A DNA stretch of 64,000 nucleotides from Solen grandis (GCA_021229015.1 CM037777.1:24302435-24366434); one strand, 5' to 3'; shown: positions 1 through 12,754, counted from the first letter of the stretch. Notes: a model not told the origin generated them from the letters alone. A program made the numbers and translations.

Positions 1-1304
1 CGGAGGCATCCGGGTAGAACCACCTAAATGATTTGTTACTTTAAGGAATGATTGCAACGTATCGGGCATTTATCTTTAGCATTTTATCGTTTTTATTAAT
101 GTTGTTTACTTATTTTTATAATTAAGGAATTATTATGAAATAACTTGATGCCTACCAGGTTTGCACTTCGCATGTTGAACCGGAAAAAACGATTATTGAT
201 TTGAGCACGCCTATATAGTGTGGTATCTCCTGGAAGTGATTCGGTTTTTAGAGATATAAATGCTCGCTAAGAATCAGTGCCTTTGTATTGGATAAAAGGT
301 TTTAATCTTAAACGTTTCAACCCAAATATTTGACAGTGAAAACATTCATATCAATGTCAAATCTCTGGAAACTTAGGAAATATGTTTTTGACCCAATTTC
401 ATAATTACACTAGGCCCCTAGTAAAATATATGAAATCACAAGTCTGAATGTAAATTTTGGTCAGTTACTATAAATGGCATATTCTTGTGGAAAGAAATCC
501 TTTGTATAGTTATAAAATGAAGCAAATATTTTGTAATGTTAGAAAATCCAGTAATTTGCTGATTTTAAAATTGTGCATTTTCATTTTTATACGATCGTCA
601 ATTGATGGTACGTATTATATCCGTCCGTCATCTGTCCGTATGCATTTCACTTCCGCGCAACAACTTTTGGAAGCCCTCATATACTGAAATCAAAACTGGT
701 ATGTACGTATATAATAACAAAACACAGGTCTAGTCTGATTTTGGTTACAATCAGTTGATTTGTTACGGAGTAATGCTCTTTATATGCACATTTTATGTAA
801 AATGACTGTTTTCGCACAGTAACTTTTAAAGGACCTCATGTATTGTATTCATACTTGCTGTATAAATGTATGATATTAATACAAAGGACAAATTTATTTT
901 GGTTTCTCATCACTGGTTTATTCATCAATAAGTTCATATATCGTCTATTACTTACTAAAAAATAAGCCATTTCTGAGCTCAAAATTAATTACATGATATT
1001 TTTTTTTCTTTGCATTTACGAAAGATTATCATCCATGACATTTGCAACAACAAACCCGCTTCCTCATAATAAAATCAGTACTTTGTACTCAAAAACCCTC
1101 ATATGAACTTACCTTCGGGCGTATAGTGTCCCGCATTAGCGGCGCTTATGTTATGAGTATGTGATATTTTGAGTGAAGGGTACAATGGCGTTATGGCAGA
1201 TGTGCTAAAATATTGATTTTCTGTGCTTTTTCAAAAAATGTTGATTTTCTGTGCTTTTATGCACATTGTGCAACTCATTTCTGTATGTTTCTTTTTCCTT
1301 ACAG
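1..1304. other. Gene-free flank of the + strand exon
   Basis: AT-rich sequence with no convincing coding exon. A short duplication of 'ttgattttctgtgctttt' occurs at about 1214-1258, just before the polypyrimidine tract of the exon at 1305. It is presumably intronic to the + strand PARP14-like gene. Confidence 0.6.
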
Positions 1305-1681
1305 CTGACGTATTTGAAGAGAGGTTGACAAGTCCTGAATCAGATGTACTGCTGAAGTTTTATCAAGAAGACTTTGAACATTTGTCAGTTTGTGCAAATA
1401 TTTATAGATATCAGTCTGGTCCTAGGAATGGCCTAACCATAAAATATGAAAAAAGAAATAAAGATAAAGTGAAAGAGACTTTAGATAGTCTCAAGAAAAA
1501 AGTTTATCAGGACTCAGAAATATATCCAGTGGAAGTTCGTCAGATTGGTTCAGCCAGGAAATTTGTGAAGGACAATGAAAGTAAACCCGATGTTCTTTAT
1601 GTATTGGATGAGTTAAAAGGAAGAGTCACCATTTTTGTTAAAGAATTCAGTAAAAAGGAGCCAGCATTGCATGCATTAAAG
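1305..1681 (+). CDS. Exon of a PARP14-like protein (KH/RRM-like region)
   Basis: The sequence shows a good acceptor (tttctttttccttacag, AG at 1303-1304), a 125-codon open frame and a GTATGT donor right after 1681. The exon starts in phase 1 (two bases complete a codon) and ends in phase 0. The peptide begins ADVFEERLTSPESDVLLKFY and ends EFSKKEPALHALK. It is hydrophilic with alternating strand/helix character (for example SVCANIYRYQSG followed by KDKVKETLDSLKKKV, then VLYVLDELKGRVTIFV), which fits the KH/RRM-like N-terminal half of PARP14-family mono-ADP-ribosyltransferases, nucleic-acid-binding modules preceding the macro domains. The minus-strand gene in this window has a comparable exon (51153-52500), so I infer a paralogue in convergent orientation. 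I see no partner exons within the window. The family call rests on pattern recognition, not on an alignment. Confidence 0.68.
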
Positions 1682-2400
1682 GTATGTATACAATTTCAAA
1701 GTATGGACACATTTACATATAGCTGCGCCCCAGTTCCTGGGAATAAATATAAATGATATTTAAAGTATTCACGAGTTTTATAACTGTAAAATAAACATTA
1801 ATAAATTCCATTATACATGTGTTATTTTTTTTAAGTTTATTTAAGTCAGAAAAAAAGCTTACTCTATATATTCATATCAATTAGGATTTGCCTTTTTTCC
1901 AAGAGGTCCAGTTGATGTTATGGATGCATTATGTAGTAAAATAACATTTTAACAATAAACCGTTATTAGCATTGTAAAATAGAGGATTTTCCATATTAAG
2001 AGATACGAGGAGATGCATTTTGTGCCCATCGTATTGTACGATCATAACTGTGTAAAATATTTCTCTTCCTTTTTAAGTTAAACATATACATAACATTAGA
2101 TCACTTAAAAGTAAAAGGATAATCGAGTACTGTTAAAAGATAATCTTTTGATGCCATGGTTACTGATCATTGATGCATGTTCAAATAATAACTTTATTGC
2201 AAGGGCAATCACTCTTGGAAAGTTACCATTTATTCCAAATGTGGAAACTAGGCAGAAACTGAATAATAAAACTAGTATGAATTCAACTGTTTTCTATATT
2301 TTCTATGAAAAAGTTGTAATTATTAACATTTCTTCGATCAGTTATATAAAGAGAGAAATGATATACACCGTTTTAAATTCGATCATTTTGAATCAGTTTA
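1682..2400. other. Intron or intergenic, nothing recognised
   Basis: AT-rich sequence following the donor at 1682. Short open frames here have no recognisable motif or splice context. Confidence 0.55.
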
Positions 2401-2500
2401 NNNNNNNNNNNNNNNNNNNNNNNNNNNNNNNNNNNNNNNNNNNNNNNNNNNNNNNNNNNNNNNNNNNNNNNNNNNNNNNNNNNNNNNNNNNNNNNNNNNN
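2401..2500. other. Assembly gap (100 N)
   Basis: Run of exactly 100 N, a placeholder length, so the true distance is unknown. It may hide the head of the repeat element that follows. Confidence 0.99.
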
Positions 2501-2970
2501 CGAACTTGTCCAAGATTTTATGGAAACAAACATTCTAACCAGGTTTCATAAAGATTGGGCCAAAAATGTGGCCTCTAGAGTGTTAACAAGGTTTTACTAA
2601 GATTTGACCTCGTGACCTACTTTTTGACCCCACATGACCCAAATTCGAACTTGTCCAAGATTTTTTAGAGAGAAACATTCTGACCAAGTTTCATGAAGAT
2701 TTGGCCCAAAAATGTGACCTTTAGAGTGTTAACAAGGTTTTTATAAGATTTGACCTCGTGACCTACCTTTTGACCCCACATGACCCAATTTCGAACTTGT
2801 CCAAGATTTTATAGAGACAAATATTGTGACCAAGTTTCATGAAGATTGGGCCCAAAATATGGCCTCTAGAGTGTTAACAAACCAAATTGTTGACGACGCA
2901 CGACGGACGCTGGACGAAAGGCGATCACAAAAGCTCACCTTCAGCACATTGAGCTCAGGTGAGCTAAAAA
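2501..2970 (+). repeat. Tandem-core repeat element, right part (CTCAGGTGAGCTA tail)
   Basis: About three diverged copies of a ~150-bp unit (gacctcgtgacctact, tttgaccccacatgaccc, aacttgtccaagatttt, tctagagtgttaacaagg). They are followed by a short GACG-rich stretch (gacgacgcacgacggacg) and the tail agctcaggtgagctaaaaa. The same unit family recurs at 27200, 39340 and 43260-44800. Confidence 0.85.
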
Positions 2971-3370
2971 TGAGAAAGAAATTACAGAACTTTCACATTA
3001 TTGAAGACTTTTTATTTTTACATATTTAGGAACTTATATCCACCTTTTCTATTGGGATCACCATAATAACACATACAAGGGATTATCCAAAAATACATGG
3101 ACTTTTTACTTAGGATAAAAACCTTTTAGACTATCATCCTGAAAATTTGAAAATATCAGTTTGGAACATATAATCAAACAACTCTGAAAACCTCGTAAAT
3201 ATATTATATTCAATTATATTAATAATACTTGCCTTTCAACTTTCATGTGAAATTATTCTATTATTTTATTATTTATTACTTATTATTATTACTATTATAA
3301 TTTATTGATATTTTTATAATAATAATTATTATTAGTATTACAGTTGTTTATTTCTCATAATTAATAATAC
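2971..3370. other. AT-rich, gene-free
   Basis: Includes a long low-complexity TTATTATT/ATAATAA stretch at about 3240-3370. No coding evidence. Confidence 0.6.
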
Positions 3371-3568
3371 TCATAATAATTTAAACTCGTATGGCTGTGA
3401 AAAGATACCCAGGAATATGGCCAAGTCCAGAGGAGCAAGGTTCGGGGAATACGAAGGATGGATACTGTCCCTAGCTCCATCAGAGATAGCTCGAGGTGCA
3501 TGTTTGGGACTGTATGCACAGGCGAGTTGTCCTTGCTGATTGGAAGTCCAATGTGCAGAAAGGATCAC
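3371..3568 (-). pseudogene. Tc1/mariner transposase relic, C-terminal part
   Basis: The minus frame carries DSIHPSYSPNLAPLDLAIF, a decayed form of the mariner signature HPPYSPDLAPxD that precedes the third catalytic acidic residue. The frame covers only the end of the catalytic domain. No start, no N-terminal helix-turn-helix and no clear inverted repeats were found, so it is a fossil fragment. Confidence 0.6.
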
Positions 3569-4660
3569 TTACATCCATGTTGGCACGTCTTGACGTCGTA
3601 AATAAAGTTTGCTTTGATTACCATTCTCTGGACTTGCCTTGTGTATTCTTACAGATCTTGTCACCCCAGGTGAATCTTCTGTGGATTTTAATATAAAAAT
3701 TCGAAAAATTGCTTCCCTTGGTTTGACTTGCCTCATTTTTTTCAAGTGTCTGAGTTGGTGTCATGCCGAGATTATGGCAAAACTTGATCATGGCGCGATT
3801 TTCAATTTTCGCCACGTCTGTTGTTTTTGTATATTTTTACTATACTCTATTATAGTTAACGCATGATTTTGTTGTAAATTCACGGAAATGTTGCCAAAAT
3901 GGAAGCAACTGACGAATTTGACGTAATTGAATAAATTGACATTGTTTCGCAAAATTTTATCACCAAATTATACTGAATTTAAATTGAATTTTGGTTCTGA
4001 TTTTTAGGTTGCGCCACTTACCACTTATATACGTTTTTTGTAACACCAAATAATCACTATTTATTAACATATCGTATTTTGACTTAAAACGCATTCTGAG
4101 AAAACATTAAAATTAATAGGGATAAAAATCATTAATGATTGACGTAAACATGTTAAAAAGGTATTTAGACAGTCCACGTATTTTTGGAACCCCTCGAACT
4201 AGCATTTTTGCATGAACGAAAAAAAAAGAAGAGTTTTTGTGACATGAGATCTTTTAATAATCAAATATATTAACAATTTTATCTGTATATGTTTACATAT
4301 ATAACTCCTTTAAATAATCATCATGAATAACCTTTCTGCATATGACACAATGACATATAATATTATGCTAAAGGTAGCTTCCAAGAAATATTTTTAAAGT
4401 AAGTTTCCAAATTTAGAAGTATAGACTACAGTAAATGCAATCCACAAGCGTCTTCCATTGGAGACAATAAGATGTATTTACTAAGCAAATTCTAATATCC
4501 TATAGGAATTTGATTTTGTAAAGATGAAGATGCAGTGATGTCATAAACTTTGTCATCCACTTATAAAGCTATTGAAATGCTTCTGGTTTAAAGCAAGATT
4601 GAAATCAAAACTAGAGGGCCATAGTGAACATAGATTACTAAACTGAGTTGCATCAGCCTA
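3569..4660. other. Gene-free, possible remnant of DNA transposon
   Basis: No coding exon recognised. The stretch 4230-4350 (ttttgtgacatgagatct, tatgtttacatatataactc) recurs in diverged form at about 11740-11830, so part of this is an unnamed interspersed repeat. Confidence 0.5.
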
Positions 4661-5195
4661 AACTAGAGCTATCACTAAAGGTGATGAATACCCCCCCACA
4701 CACATCCTTTGTTTACAATCAAGTGCCCAGCTATAGGAGGTAAGTCACAATGAATTGATGTTTTTAATTGACATATTACACAAAACTATTTCACAATAAT
4801 AATCTTTTTTTTATTTTGAAAGCAAATGATCATATGGCAATGGTAATATGAAGAAAGCCTGGATGCAAATATATATTATGCGCACATGAAATACAGGTGA
4901 CAATCATTTTGGGGACAAACATAAACACACAAGCAACACAAAAAGCTCTATTTGCACTAAGGCCTACTAAGACATGGTGGTTATGTTTCCAGTGCCCACC
5001 TATAGGAGGTAAGTCACATTTACTGAATTGATGAATTCAAGTGACAAATTATACAAGACTAATAAAAAAAGAATATCTTTTTATGTTCAGTGGCTGTCTT
5101 TAACATAAAATTCATCATTCATCAATTCAGTAAGGGCACTGTAAACAAATTAGTCTGAACAGCATGCACATACAAAAATAAAATAAAATAAAATA

Positions 5196-5226
<31 letters not shown>

Positions 5227-7160
5227 AAAAAATAGATTTAAATGACCAGCTAATTTAAAATTGTATATGTAATAAAGTTCTAAGTTCATCAACAGATAAA
5301 TGAGATGAGGAAAACTGTAGCCAAAGAAAGTAAATTATTTATTGAGAAATAATGCAAAGAAAATCACCAAAGGTCCATAACTCAAAAGAAAATCAGTCAA
5401 CCGTAACCACTTCATAATATGCACATCTGTGCTTGATATTGAAGCTTCCTATGACCTTTGATTGAAATCTATCCAGTAGTTATTGAGAAAAGTGGACAAA
5501 GAAAACTCCAGAAAATCAGCAAAGGTCCATAACTCAAAAGAAAATCAGTCAACCGTAACAATTCATAATATACACATCTGTGCTTGATATTGAAGCTTCC
5601 TATGAAGTTTGTTTGAAATCTATCCAGTAGTTATTGAGAAAAAGCGTGGACAAAGAAAACTCCAGAAAATCAGCAAAGGGCCATAACTCCAAAGAAAATC
5701 AGTCAACCGTAACTATTTCAAAATATGCACATCTGTGCTTGATATTGAAGCTTCCTATGAAGTTTGATTGAAATCCATCCAGTAGTTATTGAGAAATAGC
5801 GTGGACAAAGAAAACTCCAGAAAATCAGCAAAGGGCCATAACTAAAAAAAAAGTCAGTCAACCGTAACAATTTCATAATATGCACATCTATGCTCACCAG
5901 TGAAGCTTTCTATGAAGTTTGATTGAAATCCATCCAGTAGTAAATGAAAATAGCATGGACAAAGAAAACTCCAGAACAACCGCAAAGGGCCATAACTCAA
6001 AAAAAATCAGTCAACCGTACATTTCATAATATGCACATCTTGCTAATGAAGCTTCTATGAGTTTGTTTGAAATCATCCAGTAGTTATTGAGAAATAGTGT
6101 GGACAAAGAAAACTCCAGAAAATCAGCAAAGGTCCATAACTCAAAAGAAAATCAGTCAACCGTAACAATTTCATAATATGCACATCTATGCTCACCAGTG
6201 AAGCTTCCTATGACGTTTGTTTGAAATCTATCCAGTAGATATTGAGAAATAGCGTGGACAAAGAAACTCCAGAAAATCAGCAAAGGGCCATAACTAAAAA
6301 AAAATCATCAACCGTAACAATTTCATAATATGCACATCTATGCTCACCAGTGAAGCTTTCTATGAAGTTTGATTGAAATCCATCCAGTAGTTAATGAGAA
6401 ATAGCATGGACAAAGAAAACTCCAGAACATCCGCTAAGGGCCATAACTCAAAAAAAAAATCAGTCAACTGTAACCACTTCATAATATGCACATCTGTGCT
6501 TGATATTGAAGCTTCCTATGACGTTTGTTTGAAATCTATCCAGTAGTTATTGAGAAATAGCGTGGACAAAGAAAACTCCAGAAAATCAGCAAAGGGCCAT
6601 AACTCAAAAGAAAATCAGTCAACCGTAACCACTTCATAATATGCATATCTGTGCTTGATATTGAAGCTTCTTATGACGTTTGTTTGAAATCTATCCAGTA
6701 GTTATTGAGAAATAGTTTGGACAAAGAAAACTCCAGAAAATCAGCAAAGGTCCATAACTCAAAAGAAAATCAGTCAACGTAAGAATTCATAATATGCACA
6801 TCTATGCTCACCAGTTAAGCTTCCTATGACGTTTGTTTGAAATCTATCCAGTAGTTATTGAGAAATAGCGTGGACAAAGAAAACTCCAGAAAATCAGCAA
6901 AGGGCCATAACTCAAAAGAAAGTCAATCAAAACCTCATCAATTATTCATAATAATTGCAAATCAACTCACACAGCAAAAAACTCACTAATCACATTGTTC
7001 ATTGAAATGCACCAGCATCCATGAGTTATTGAAAGCAGAATAATAACGTGGACAAAAAAACTACAGACAGACAGACAGACCGACGGACCGAAGGACGGAC
7101 CGACCGACATGGTGACTCCTATATACCCCCCCAAACTACGTTTGTGGGGGATATAATAAT
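4661..7160 (+). repeat. Tandem-core element with 'ctatcactaaaggtgat ... gggggtataat' ends
   Basis: Head aactagagctatcactaaag followed by gtgatgaatacccccc; tail gactcctatataccccccc plus gtgggggatataataatg. The C-run of the head and the G-run of the tail are complementary. Between them lie head-proximal duplications, an AAAAT/AAAT microsatellite (about 5176-5230), the 155-bp satellite described separately, and an ACAG/GACGGACC microsatellite at about 7062-7110. The same architecture recurs at 10731, 11091, 32158, 36248 and 45660. Confidence 0.85.
5365..6960 (+). repeat. ~155-bp tandem array, about ten copies
   Basis: Repeats of the order: ccataactcaaaagaaaatc, agtcaaccgtaac, ttcataatatgcacatctgt, gcttgatattgaagcttcc, gaaatctatccagtagttat, gtggacaaagaaaactccag. 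Copies are highly similar, with two alternating versions of the middle (gtgcttgatattgaagc versus tgctcaccagtgaagc). This suggests recent higher-order amplification rather than simple decay. Confidence 0.92.
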
Positions 7161-7689
7161 GTTTTTCATTTAAGACCCCAACAGTAGCCCTTTTCAAGAT
7201 TATATAGGAAAAAAGCCACCACCATAATTTTAATTTTGATCAGAAGGCGACACTAGTAAATCATAATTTTGACAGTTTTTTTTGCATAATATTTTAAGTT
7301 TTCATTTTATTTAGTTTAATTTTTAAGAAACTATCCCATTTTATGGGAAACTCAAGTATTATTATTATTATTTATGAAATAATGGTAGAGGGCAAAGAGG
7401 TCACTTGTGTGAAACAAAAACAAATTCAGTCCCTGGTTTCAGATTGTTTTTAAACTTTCCATGTTGACATGGCCATTCCCCGCCGAATGATTGCTCCTTA
7501 GAAGATGTGTTGGAGAGTAGAATATTTCATTTTTAAAAGAAACTTTTTGGTAAAGAAGGCTGATGTTTGAAGTGATTATAAGTATGAAACCCATGTGAAG
7601 ACCTACTAATTTCCCTATTTTGAGGTCTACATGTAAAATATCAAGGCCACTGTAATAAAAATTCTCCTATAAAATCTGTCCACCTATAA
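7161..7689. other. Gene-free spacer
   Basis: AT-rich, no recognised gene or repeat family beyond simple tttattt runs. Confidence 0.5.
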
Positions 7690-8345
7690 GTATCATGTTG
7701 ATATCTCAAATACTTTTCGAGGTATGCTCCGGACAAAAATTAAGTCTGAAAAATAACAAAGGACAATAACTAAAAAATTATGAAAGATAGGGGTATCATA
7801 TTTGTGCACTGCACTCCTCCTCAATGAGAACTTTCCACCTATGAAGTATCATGTTGATATCTCAAATACTTTTCGAGTTATGAATATGAAAGGTAGAGTT
7901 ATCATTCTTGTGCACTGCACTTTTCCTCCATAAGATCTATCCACCTATGAAATATCACACTGATATCTCAAATACTTTTTGACATGTTCCGGACAAAAAA
8001 TAAATCTGAAAAATAACAAAGGGCAATTACTAAAAAGTTATAAAAGGTAGAGGTATCATATTTGTGCACTGCACTCCTCCTCAATAAGATCTATCCACCT
8101 TTGAAGTTGCAAGTTGATATCTCAAATACTTTTTGCCGTATGCTCCGGAAAAAAAATAATTCTGAAAAATAACAAAGGACAATAACTAAAAAAATATGAA
8201 AGGTAGAGGTATCATATTTGTGCACTGCACTCCTCCTCAATGAGATCTTTCCACCTATGAAGTATCATGTTGATATCTGAAATACTTTTCGAGTTATACT
8301 CTGGACAAAAACGTGAGACGGACGAACGGACGGATGGAATGTAAA
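7690..8345 (+). repeat. Tandem array of ~155-190-bp units ending in GACGGACG
   Basis: About four copies of a unit with ggacaaaaattaagtctgaa, aataacaaaggacaataact, tttgtgcactgcactcctcc and gaagtatcatgttgatatct. The array closes with gagacggacgaacggacgga. It is the same class as the 32.6-kb and 11.2-kb cores but lacks a clear tail. Confidence 0.85.
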
Positions 8346-8820
8346 ATATGCAAGATCAGTAGTGGACTCATGATTCAATTATGCATATGATTTTAGCTAT
8401 TGTGTATTTCATACATGCATAGTGCTGTAGTGATTTCACTGTTGAAAATATCAGGGAAAAGTCAAAAGAAATGTCAGGAAAGTTTTCACAAAACCATGAA
8501 TATGCACTTCGGGGGCATTCGTCACATCCTGTGACATATCTTGTTTATTATCTCCCTTTATTTATTTTTTATCAATTTTTGTCAAGTACATTACTCCTTT
8601 ATAGAATAAAGTCTTCATATTTGACATACGTAACCCACTTATGAATGGCTTTCACTACTGTGCTGTACCAAAAGTGTTTGGCTCAGGCGGGGGCATTATG
8701 TTTTTCAATCACATCTTGTTTTTTATTTATCGAGTGAAGACTGAACTACATAGTGATCCTCAGTCACTTAAATGGGTACCTTCAGCCTAAAGAAAGCCAT
8801 AATAATGTGCTACTTAAACA
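8346..8820. other. Gene-free spacer
   Basis: No exon or recognised repeat apart from weak similarity to the neighbouring element families. Confidence 0.45.
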
Positions 8821-9838
8821 AAAGAGCCAAGATGGCCCTGAATCGCTCACCTTAGAAATATTGTTTTCATTGTTACAACATAGTCATACTAAATACAAAA
8901 TCCATGCAGAAGAACAGCAATATAATCTTAACTCCATACAAAAAGTTTACATGTGGTCAAAAAAAATAAGTTAACCCTAGCATGGGACCATTTTTGACCC
9001 CAGGGCCATGATTTGAAAACTTGGTTCATGTCCACAAGGTCATGTTACATACCAAATATCTAAACCCATGATCTTGTGGTTTCTGACAAGGATATCTAAA
9101 TATCCTATATAAAAATCTTTCCTATGTAAGTCTATGTAAAATAAAGTAACCCCGGGACGGGGCCAATTTTGATCCCAGGACCATGATTTGAACATAATTG
9201 ATAGATGTCTATAAGGCAATGTTACATACCAAATATCTAAACTCAAGGCCTTGTGGTTTGTGAGAAGAAGATTTTCTAGATTTTTTCCTATAAATGTAAA
9301 TTCAAGTGACTCCTGGGACAGGGCCAATTTTGACCCCAGGGTCATGCTTTGAACAAACTTGGTAGAATTCCACTAGACAATGCTACCCACCAAATATCTA
9401 AGCTCCAGGCCTTTTGGTTTCTGAAGAAGATTTTTCTATCTTTTTCCTATATAAGCCTATGTAATATCATGTGTCCCCTGGGGCGGGGCCAATTTTTACC
9501 CCAGGATCATGATTTGAACAATATAGGTAGAAGTCCACTTCACAATGTTACACACCAAATACCTTAGCTCTAGGCCTTGCAGTTTTGCAGAAAAAGATTT
9601 TCAAAGTTTGCATTTTTAAAATCTATTTTTAGCTTCTGTGACCTAGTTGTTCAACCAATCAAAATAATTTGAACAACTTTAATAGAGGGCATCATAAGGA
9701 TGATTCCTGTGAGGTTTGGTCAAACCCATTCAGCAGTTTAGGAGGAGATGTTGTTTAAAGTATATTGTTAACGCCGGACGCACGCATGGACAGACGCCGG
9801 ACAAAAGGCGATCACAATAGCTCACCATGAGCATGTGG
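8821..9838 (+). repeat. GGCCAAGATGGCC-head tandem-core element
   Basis: Head agagccaagatggccctg, then cgctcacctta; core of about four ~160-bp units (aggaccatgatttgaacat, ccaaatatctaaactc, aggccttgtggtttctga); GACG-type microsatellite degraded to acgccggacgcacgcatgg; tail agctcaccatgagcatgtgg. The head and tail carry mutually complementary CTCACC/GGTGAG-type motifs in other copies. Confidence 0.85.
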
Positions 9839-10730
9839 CCCGCAAAAACCCACATGTCTGGACGGATGACAACTGTACCCTCTCACGTAGTTCTCACTTC
9901 ATATTTAATAGTGTGACCCACAACCTTATCATAAATAACCTTTCGTCATATGATGCTCACAGTACATGAACATAAGCTAAAAGCTAAAGACAGCTTCCTT
10001 GAATTGTGTTTAAAGCATGTTTTCCACTACACAGTACCCAATCTGTGAATATCCCTACTCTTGGCACTAATCTTGAAAGGTTTATCCAAGGGATTTTTGT
10101 ATGAATTACAAGGAAAGCAGAAATTTCTTTTTCTTATAATTTCATGATTTCTGCTGCAAAAATCAAAATTTATGCGCTATTATTAAGAAGCTCTTGAAAT
10201 TCACTTTTTTAGGATAAATTATTTCTAATATGTATATACGCACAAAAAATAAATGCACAGAATGGAAAAAAGTATGGGTTCATTCTTAAACAAAATTTTT
10301 GGTTCTAAAGTTTTACCTTTCAATTGATCAAAATATTATTATTTTTAAAATGATTCATTAAAAGCTGTTCGGTCAGATACAGATTTCAGTAAAACAGACA
10401 GAAAACTAAGAGCACAGTAATATTCTCAGACTTTGGCCTGCATTAACTTATCCCTATCGAAATGGTTGCCATAACAGGTCTTATCATTGTCTATGACATC
10501 ACATGGGAACTACCGGTATGTATTCAAATGTAAAGGCAGTTAACAAGCATCTTCCATTGTGATCCCCAATGTTAGCCATTTGGCCATCCCCATCCCTTGT
10601 AATACTTTTTTTCCCAAAAGGGATCATCCTTGTCCAGCATTCAATGAGCCATTTTGGCAAAGTTTTATTAAATTCCTTACATGATCTCATAAAAAAATTT
10701 AAGTTTCTAAAGTACAATATATATTGTAAC
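9839..10730. other. Gene-free spacer
   Basis: Non-coding, AT-rich. A short piece near 10550 (acaagcatcttccattgtga) resembles 4445-4465, so it is probably repeat-derived. Confidence 0.45.
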
Positions 10731-10860
10731 AAGAACTATCATTGAATATGATGATGAATACCCCAGATACCGCTAAAGGGCAGACAAATCTGACTGACCT
10801 AACGACAGACGTGACTCCAATATAGCTCCAATAAGCTTCGTATCTGGGAGTATAATAATA
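10731..10860 (+). repeat. Minimal 'ctatcatt...gggagtataat' element without a core
   Basis: Head aactatcattgaatatgatg with gatgaatacccc and tail tctgggagtataataata lie only about 100 bp apart, joined by gacagacgtgactcc. This is effectively a solo head-tail unit of the family at 4661-7160 with the tandem core missing. Confidence 0.7.
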
Positions 10861-11090
10861 CAATGAAAAGCACCAGGGCCTTTTTTATTGATCATCTTTG
10901 TTTAAGCAATTATGGTAGAGCCATGATGAAATTTTTAGTGCAAAATTACATTCTAATCATTCAGGCCCCCCAAGGAGCCTAAACTTTTCAAGTAATCAAC
11001 AAGCTTTGATTTTACAATTTAGTTAAGGGTAATAATGTCATTCATTTTTTAAATTCTGATCATTGGTTTCAGAGAAGATTTGTCTTTAAA

Positions 11091-11548
11091 AACTAGAACT
11101 GCTATTGTCATGGCACAAATACCTTTCATGCTTTTTGAGTTATGACCATTATTGAGTCAAAAATTAAGTACGAAAATTTACAAAGGGCAATAACTCTACA
11201 ATTACACAAATGAGAGTTATGGTTCTTGGTCAGTGCACACCCACTTAATGAGATTTATCCGCATACGAAATTTCATCTTGAAAGCTTTTATACTTTTTTA
11301 GTTACGAACCGGACAAAAATTAAGTATGAAAATTTACAAAGGGCAATAACTAAAAAATAATGCAACAGAGAGTTCTTGAGTCACTGCAGACCCCCTCAAT
11401 GAGATCTATCCACATGTGAAGTTTCATCTTAATATATTTTTTACTTTATGAGTTATGGTCTGAACAAAAAAACCTGACAGACAGCCAAACTGACAGACAA
11501 GCTGAATCCAGTATACCCCTTACAACTTTGTTGTCGTGGGGTATAATA
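11091..11548 (+). repeat. Two-unit tandem-core element
   Basis: Starts aactagaactgctattg. It has two ~170-bp units (acaaagggcaataactcta; gagatttatccgcatacgaa) and a CTGACAGACAG microsatellite, and ends gtatacccctta plus gtcgtggggtataataa. Same family as 4661-7160. Confidence 0.8.
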
Positions 11549-11897
11549 AATTCTGGTTGCCATGACTCATCTTGAGCATGTTGTAATCGTGTAAGCTACC
11601 AAGAAAAATCAATGGTAATGTAAATTTATGGATTATTCCAGGAATAATTCGGAAAAAAAATATTTTTACACATTTTATTCAGTTCATCATAAAAACATAT
11701 ACTTGCCTTTTTGCATTAATGAAAATAAATTAAACCTACATGATTTTTTGTGACATATATTTTTTTATTATTAAATATATTAACATTTTTACAAGTATAT
11801 GTTTACATATGTCACTCCTTTAAATCAACATAAATAACCTCTCTGCATTGATACCCACAGCACATGGACAAAAGCTGAAAAGAGCTTCCTAGAATTG
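11549..11897. other. Gene-free spacer
   Basis: AT-rich; part (about 11740-11830) is a diverged duplicate of 4230-4350. Confidence 0.5.
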
Positions 11898-12002
11898 TTT
11901 GTTTGTTTGTTGCACTTAATATCCCACTGACTTAGAGACTATCACTATGTCTACTTGAGACAGACATAATACTGCCACACTGCAGTATCATGCAGTAGAC
12001 AT
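11898..12002 (-). repeat. SINE 3' part (minus orientation)
   Basis: Contains gtttgttgcacttaatatcc, cactgacttagagactatca and tactgccacactgcagtatc. The complement of this module follows the tRNA-like head in the + strand SINE at 59070-59310 (gtgatactgcggctg ... gtcagtgggacattg), which identifies it as the body/3' region of that SINE. Confidence 0.6.
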
Positions 12003-12212
12003 GCAGGGTTATCAAAATAAGCCAATTGCCAATTAAAATTATTGGTTACATCATACTTCGACTGGTTAGTTTTGCGGCAAATTCAAGACAAACTGTTTTT
12101 GTATACACACAGCAAATTAGAGACAAACTTTTTTGTATACATGTTATTTATCATTGAAAAATCATTTAAAGGTAAAATCTTCCCCACGTCATGTTTGTTT
12201 ACATTGACACTG

Positions 12213-12296
12213 GTGAACACAAGATCTCAGTGTACTATAATCATCGATTGGACAGTGAACACAAGATCTCAGTGTATAACAATCATCGATTGGACA
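12213..12296. repeat. 42-bp tandem duplication, two copies
   Basis: 12213-12254 and 12255-12296 are near-identical copies beginning gtgaacacaagatctcagtg and ending atcatcgattggaca. No coding meaning is evident. Confidence 0.9.
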
Positions 12297-12675
12297 GTCA
12301 TATTTACTTGTCCAATCAGCTATTATGTAACATGTAGGCTACAGTGATTTCAGAGCCATGGAAAAGAAATGAAAGGCTGGACTACTATCCTCTTGAATTA
12401 CAGGTTTACGCTACTTGTCATGAATCAGGTAAATTTTCAATTAAAAATATATAGAATATTTCAATAAAAGTTCCCATGTTTGGTAATAATTAAGCTTGGT
12501 GTGTGCCTTTGTACCGGTACGTTTCAAACTGCTACTTTTCATATGTGTTTAACTTTCGAACATGGAAAAGATAGCTTCCAACAATTTTTGATGAAAAATG
12601 ACGAAATAATAGGCTGATTTTGAGTGATATGACCAAGAATACCCTGAATCTGAATTTGAATTTGATTTTTTTTTT

Positions 12676-12754
12676 AAAAGTGACAATACCGCTAAAAACT
12701 ATCATGTTACAAATGACTAACTACATGATAGTTTTGAGCGGTAATGTCACTTTT
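12676..12754. repeat. Long perfect-type foldback (32-bp arms)
   Basis: Arms 12676-12707 and 12723-12754 are inverted copies with two mismatches, around a 15-base loop. Weaker complementarity continues outward (gaatttgaatttga against tcaaattcaa at 12771-12780). The transcript of either strand would form a hairpin of pre-miRNA-like size; a MITE tip is equally possible. Confidence 0.85.

Noticed and set aside
2148..2600. 150-codon ORF across the first gap
   Set aside because: The frame is held open by N bases and ends in repeat units.
5365..6960. CRISPR-like regular repeats
   Set aside because: The period is ~155 bp with no unique spacers, and the context is eukaryotic; a satellite array.
10499..10732. 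77-codon minus ORF as an exon
   Set aside because: No matching splice sites, and part of it resembles sequence at 4445-4465, so it is repeat-derived.
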